A DNA stretch of 52,986 bases, taken from NCBI RefSeq assembly GCF_014652135.1, contig NZ_BMYF01000027.1:1-52986 (forward strand). Reading direction: 5' to 3'. The notes beneath the pieces were generated by a model that saw nothing but the letters and a program-made list of their open reading frames with translations, ran no database searches and was not told the origin of the DNA. The position numbers and the translations under genes are program-made. Source of the stretch: Mongoliitalea lutea. Its GTDB lineage: Bacteria; Bacteroidota; Bacteroidia; Cytophagales; Cyclobacteriaceae. Of the stretch, positions 49,372 to 52,986 are shown in pieces. How positions within the stretch are numbered: the stretch's first letter is position 1; each line of letters opens with the position of its first letter.

Positions 49372-52233
49372 TTATTTTTTGCGCACTTGCTTTAAGTCCA
49401 TTTCTACTACTTCGCCAAATGTTTCATAGGCTTTCATGTCCATGGATTTTTTATTCCCGGCAATACTGAAACTCATTGGATTTCCTTCTACATAAGTTTC
49501 GTAGGCTCTTTCTATAGCATCAAAGCCAATGTTTTGGTAGTGCTCAAAAAACAATTGGTTCGGATCCTGATCGAAGCCTAGTAGTTGCCAATTATATATC
49601 GTCTGTGGCATGGTTCGGAAATAGGGTTTTGAAAACGCCGCAGTCTGCACCAATGATTTTTGGATTTCAGGTAGGCGATCTTCTTTTTTCGGGAGTTCAT
49701 GAAGTAGATCCCGGAACACGCTCATGGCTTCCACGCTTTTGTCTGCTTGACAGCCTACAAAACCGATGGTATATGCATTTCGTCCACGGATAGAGCCGTT
49801 ATTTAATCGTGCCCAAGTTGCATAAGCTAAAGAACGGAATTCCCGGATTTCTTGAAATACCAAGCCCGACATGGAGTTGCCGAAATACTCATTGAATGCA
49901 TTGATGGCATATTGATCTTCCTTCACGCGAGACTGCTTACTTTTACTTAAAAAGTAAATTTGGGTTTGAATAGCCTTTTTATCATTGATAAAGAAAACGG
50001 TAGGCTTGGTGTGCGTTGCAAGTGGCTGCTCCTCCATCATCTTTGCTTCTTTCCCTGTCAATATAGTGCCCAAAGAATTTTTCAGCATCTGCTCAACCTC
50101 TTGATTGGGAGTATTGCCTACATAGGAAAGTAATGCTTCCGTAGCTAACAATGTATTCAAGCTTTCTTGGAGGGCGCTGAATGGTAAGGCCTTGATTTCC
50201 TTGGTAGACATGCGTGTAAGGTAGGGCGAGTTTTCTCCATATAAAAGATAATCGCTGATGATATCCGATTTGGCATCCAAGTCCTTTCCTTCAATTCGAC
50301 GTTCAAATCGAACTCCAGACAGATACTTCTTTTTTCCAACCTCTGTGAAAACAGGTTCCGAAAGAAGTTCCTGAAGTAATGAAATGCTTGCTTGAAAGTT
50401 TTCCTCTAACCCTTGCATGGAAATCGTAAACTGTAAATCAGAGCTGTACAATGATAAGCTGGTGCCCAAGCGTGCTAAAGCTGCCTTAAACTCATCTCGA
50501 CTTTTGGTAGCTGTTCCAGCTGAATTCAGCATGGAAGCCAAGTATTCCAATTGATTGTCCTGAAAGTCTCCCCGTTGGATGTTTACCGTAAAGCTGAAAA
50601 TACTGTTGATAGGGTTGGGAGAATGGTAAAGGTGTACCAAGTCGTTGAGTTTCGTGATTTGAACAGCTTCTGCTATATCCACGAAGCTTGGATTTAGCGG
50701 AAGCTCAGGCATTGCCTTAAATGCTTTTGCGTACTCAGACTCTGTGCCTTTGGGGCTAACGGGAGTGAATGGCGGTTTGGGTAGTTTGTTTTTCTTTGGG
50801 AATCCTGTTCTAGAGTACAAGACCAATCTATTTTCCCCGAAATATTTATTCGCATTGGCTACTACATCCTCTTTGCTGATGTTTTGAATTTGCTCGGTCA
50901 TGCTGAGCACTTCCTCCCAAGGGCGTTCGCTGATAAATGCATTTGCTAAGAGGTATGCTTTTTGGAAATTGGATTCCAAGTTGAGTTGCTGACGTTTTGT
51001 GTAATTTAGTTTGATGTCCTCTAATAACTGTTCATCGAAATTTCCAGATTTGAGTTTTTCCAATTCCGCCAACATCATGTTTTCAGCCTTTTTCAGCGAC
51101 TGTCCCACTATTTTAGGGACAAAGATGACAAGTGTACGCCCATGTTCCACTTGGATATCGGCTTCCATTTCAGCGGCAAGGAGTTTGTTGTCCAAGGTTA
51201 GTTTGTCCCAAAGCCCCGTTTCGCTACGATTGCTGAGCAGTTCATTAATGACGGTAAGGGCAGCTTCATCAGGGTGTCCTACGGGCACAGTTCTGTAGCC
51301 AGCAATTCCTGCTTTGATGGGTAGGAAGCGACCTTTGATGACCTCTTTGCCATTGAAATCTGCTTCTGCTATAAACTCACGGGCAGGCTTGTCCTTGACT
51401 TCCCATCGACCGAATTTTTCTTCCAAAATTGGCTTGATTTGTTGAATATCGATATCGCCACTGATGATCAGGGCCATATTGGCTGGTACGTAGTAGGTGT
51501 TGTAGTACTCGTACATACGCTTAAGGGATGGGTTTTTGAGGTGCTCCACTTCTCCTAGGATATCCCGTTGCCCATATGGGTGGTTTTTGTAAAAAGCCCG
51601 GTCAAAGGTCTCGATTACCTTGTAGGAAGGATCGTCCATGTACATGTTTTTTTCCTCATATACCGTTTCCAATTCGGATTGAAACAAGCGGAAAACTGGG
51701 TTGATGAAGCGATGCGAGTAGATTTCGGACCATTTTTCCAATTGATGGGGAGGAAACGTATTGTAGTACATCACCATGTCGTGGGAGGTGAAGGCGTTCA
51801 GTCCTTTACCTCCGATGCTATTGATGAGTCGGTCAAACTCATTGGCTACCGCAAATTCGGAGGCGAGCAAGTTTTGTTCATTGATTTGGAGTTGGATAGC
51901 TTTTCGGAGCTCTTCTGATCTTGTTTTTCCAAGTTCCTCGTAGAGAGAATCGATTTTTGCCAGGTACATGGACTCTTTTTCAAAATCAATGGTTCCGATC
52001 TCGGTAGTTCCTTTGAAGAGCATATGTTCGAGATAGTGGGCCATGCCTGTCGCATTCGCTGGATCCCAAATAGCCCCACCATTAACGACTACCGCACCGA
52101 GTACTTCAGGTCTAGTTTTGTCTTCGTGCAGATAGATGGTGAGTCCATTTGGTAATTGATAGGTTTCTACTTGTAATTGTTGGGCGAAAATACCTAAGGG
52201 TAGAAAAAAGAGTAGTAAAAATAGCTTTTTCAT
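49372..52233 (-). CDS. M16-family (pitrilysin-type) metallopeptidase, secreted
   Basis: A 953-aa zinc protease with a Sec signal peptide (LGIFA|QQ, about residue 17). The inverted zinc motif HxxEH is HYLEH (H66, E69, H70) in GMAHYLEHMLFKGT; the downstream glutamate lies in LETVYEEKNMYMDD, the usual distance away. Two consecutive M16 domain pairs are visible, the second without an intact HxxEH, as in pitrilysins. It probably degrades peptides in the periplasm or at the surface. Confidence 0.93.
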   Translation of the reverse strand: MKKLFLLLFFLPLGIFAQQLQVETYQLPNGLTIYLHEDKTRPEVLGAVVVNGGAIWDPANATGMAHYLEHMLFKGTTEIGTIDFEKESMYLAKIDSLYEELGKTRSEELRKAIQLQINEQNLLASEFAVANEFDRLINSIGGKGLNAFTSHDMVMYYNTFPPHQLEKWSEIYSHRFINPVFRLFQSELETVYEEKNMYMDDPSYKVIETFDRAFYKNHPYGQRDILGEVEHLKNPSLKRMYEYYNTYYVPANMALIISGDIDIQQIKPILEEKFGRWEVKDKPAREFIAEADFNGKEVIKGRFLPIKAGIAGYRTVPVGHPDEAALTVINELLSNRSETGLWDKLTLDNKLLAAEMEADIQVEHGRTLVIFVPKIVGQSLKKAENMMLAELEKLKSGNFDEQLLEDIKLNYTKRQQLNLESNFQKAYLLANAFISERPWEEVLSMTEQIQNISKEDVVANANKYFGENRLVLYSRTGFPKKNKLPKPPFTPVSPKGTESEYAKAFKAMPELPLNPSFVDIAEAVQITKLNDLVHLYHSPNPINSIFSFTVNIQRGDFQDNQLEYLASMLNSAGTATKSRDEFKAALARLGTSLSLYSSDLQFTISMQGLEENFQASISLLQELLSEPVFTEVGKKKYLSGVRFERRIEGKDLDAKSDIISDYLLYGENSPYLTRMSTKEIKALPFSALQESLNTLLATEALLSYVGNTPNQEVEQMLKNSLGTILTGKEAKMMEEQPLATHTKPTVFFINDKKAIQTQIYFLSKSKQSRVKEDQYAINAFNEYFGNSMSGLVFQEIREFRSLAYATWARLNNGSIRGRNAYTIGFVGCQADKSVEAMSVFRDLLHELPKKEDRLPEIQKSLVQTAAFSKPYFRTMPQTIYNWQLLGFDQDPNQLFFEHYQNIGFDAIERAYETYVEGNPMSFSIAGNKKSMDMKAYETFGEVVEMDLKQVRKK

Positions 52234-52308
52234 AGGTTTAAATTTTATTTTTCCAACGGGCTTTATAAATAAAGGTTTCGTTTTTAGGTTTCATAATTGC
52301 TAGCTGAT

Positions 52309-52824
52309 TTATTCAAAGAATTGGTTGAGAATAAAGCTCACCAAATTCGTAGAAACATGTACTGAAAATACTGACCAGAAAGGGTTAAGACCATTTACCT
52401 GCTTGGCCATGATATAAAAGAAAGCGAATATGACCCCTGAGATGGTGGCGGCCACAAGATAATAGGTGTTGTAATCGTGCGTAAGTCCGAATGGTATTGC
52501 TGAAAGGAGGATTGGAATCAACAATGGGATCTGTTTTTTAATGATTGATTCAAACCAAAAGACTAATTCAATTATAAGATATTGAAAAAGGAAAGTTTCC
52601 AAAAGTGGGCCTACAAATACCGCAACCCAAAATAATTCCGCGGTGGACATGTCCTGTAGAAAGTCAATTTCAAATACAGAATCATCTACGAGCCAATTAA
52701 CTACCCAGGAGTACGTAATAGTGTAAAACACCTCTATAGCAAAAAAGCAAAGGAGAAGTTGTAATGGTACTCGATGCTTGTGATTTTCGATGAATAAACG
52801 GATCGGGTCTTTCCAGTTTGTCAT
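52309..52824 (-). CDS. CPBP-like intramembrane protein with variant motif
   Basis: A 171-aa protein with about four to five transmembrane helices. It has the CPBP (Abi/Rce1) layout: GPLLETFLFQY (72-82), where the usual EExxxR reads E76-T77...Q81, then FGLTHD with H116, then HVSTN with H156 and N160. Loss of the second glutamate and the arginine suggests reduced or altered protease activity, though ETxxFQ variants occur in a Bacteroidota subfamily. CPBP proteins act in self-immunity or protein maturation. It is 75 bases upstream of the M16 gene in the same direction. Confidence 0.75.
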   Translation of the reverse strand: MTNWKDPIRLFIENHKHRVPLQLLLCFFAIEVFYTITYSWVVNWLVDDSVFEIDFLQDMSTAELFWVAVFVGPLLETFLFQYLIIELVFWFESIIKKQIPLLIPILLSAIPFGLTHDYNTYYLVAATISGVIFAFFYIMAKQVNGLNPFWSVFSVHVSTNLVSFILNQFFE

Positions 52825-52876
52825 GGTTGGAATAAGTATTTGCTCAATAGTATTTTCCCGTTGAATTGTAATAAAT

Positions 52877-52921
52877 AATTTTTCACTAGTGTCCGACTAA
52901 AGTCGGCCATTAGTGAAAATT
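52877..52921. repeat. Long imperfect palindrome at the right edge
   Basis: AATTTTTCACTAGTGTCCGACT (52877-52898), written here in parts: AATTTTTCAC, TAGTGTCCGACT, then AA, then AGTCGGCCAT and TAGTGAAAATT (52901-52921). The arms match except for one extra T, one G-T pair and one T/C mismatch. The CCGACTAAAGTCGG core resembles short palindromic mobile-element scars seen in Bacteroidota. It lies upstream of the CPBP gene, in 52825-52986, where no gene is seen. Confidence 0.55.
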
Positions 52922-52986
52922 GTTTGAAAGGAATAAATATAGCTACTCTTTCTGTTATGAATGAAAAGTAAGCCCCTATGTTGGAA

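Overview
The window is a chromosomal segment of a Bacteroidota bacterium, most likely of the Cytophagales (Cyclobacteriaceae/Algoriphagus-like; genus is an inference). The support is: several promoters fit the phylum-specific pattern TTTG-N19/20-TAnnTTTG; few start codons have a Shine-Dalgarno sequence; there are many type II-signal lipoproteins with BACON, GIN or propeller-like architecture; and rplQ is followed by carA and eno. No rRNA, CRISPR array, complete insertion sequence or prophage was seen.

Left part (1-12056), accessory. The edge carries three iterated GGTGGTCAAGAT-type repeats that look like the end of a mobile element. A small defence island follows: a zinc-ribbon ORF, a leftward operon of an XRE/C-protein regulator, an McrB-type NTPase and an McrC-type nuclease, a divergent unknown gene (3628-4197) sharing a control region with a C-box-like palindrome, an orphan Vsr endonuclease, a REP-like palindrome, and a 52-codon ORF directly upstream of a TacT-like GNAT acetyltransferase (candidate toxin-antitoxin pair). 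Next come envelope lipoproteins (a small one, two divergent BACON-type/propeller-like proteins, a GIN-domain protein), a VanX-like D-Ala-D-Ala dipeptidase lipoprotein and an SDR oxidoreductase.

Centre (12302-46271), core information processing, all on the + strand. Layout: promoter, tRNA-Tyr, tRNA-Gly, tRNA-Thr, tuf, terminator; promoter, tRNA-Trp, secE, nusG, rplK, rplA, rplJ, rplL, attenuator-like hairpin, rpoB, rpoC, terminator; DUF3467 gene; promoter, rpsL, rpsG, fusA, rpsJ, terminator; promoter, rplC to rpsN; promoter-like box, rpsH to rplQ (including secY, map, infA, rpmJ, rpoA), terminator; promoter-like box, carA, eno, terminator. This supplies most ribosomal proteins, the three large RNA polymerase subunits, elongation factors Tu and G, and part of the Sec translocase. 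rpmD (59 aa) and rpmJ (38 aa) are present.

Right part (46270-52986), leftward envelope genes: a DUF4221-like lipoprotein with a secreted partner, a set of three small membrane or secreted proteins (one only 59 aa), a 953-aa M16 metallopeptidase, and a CPBP-like membrane protein. The window ends in a long imperfect palindrome.

The most interesting places are the McrBC island with its C-box and divergent unknown gene, the 52-aa/GNAT pair, and the unexplained palindromes at 4724-4785, 10407-10505 and 52877-52921.
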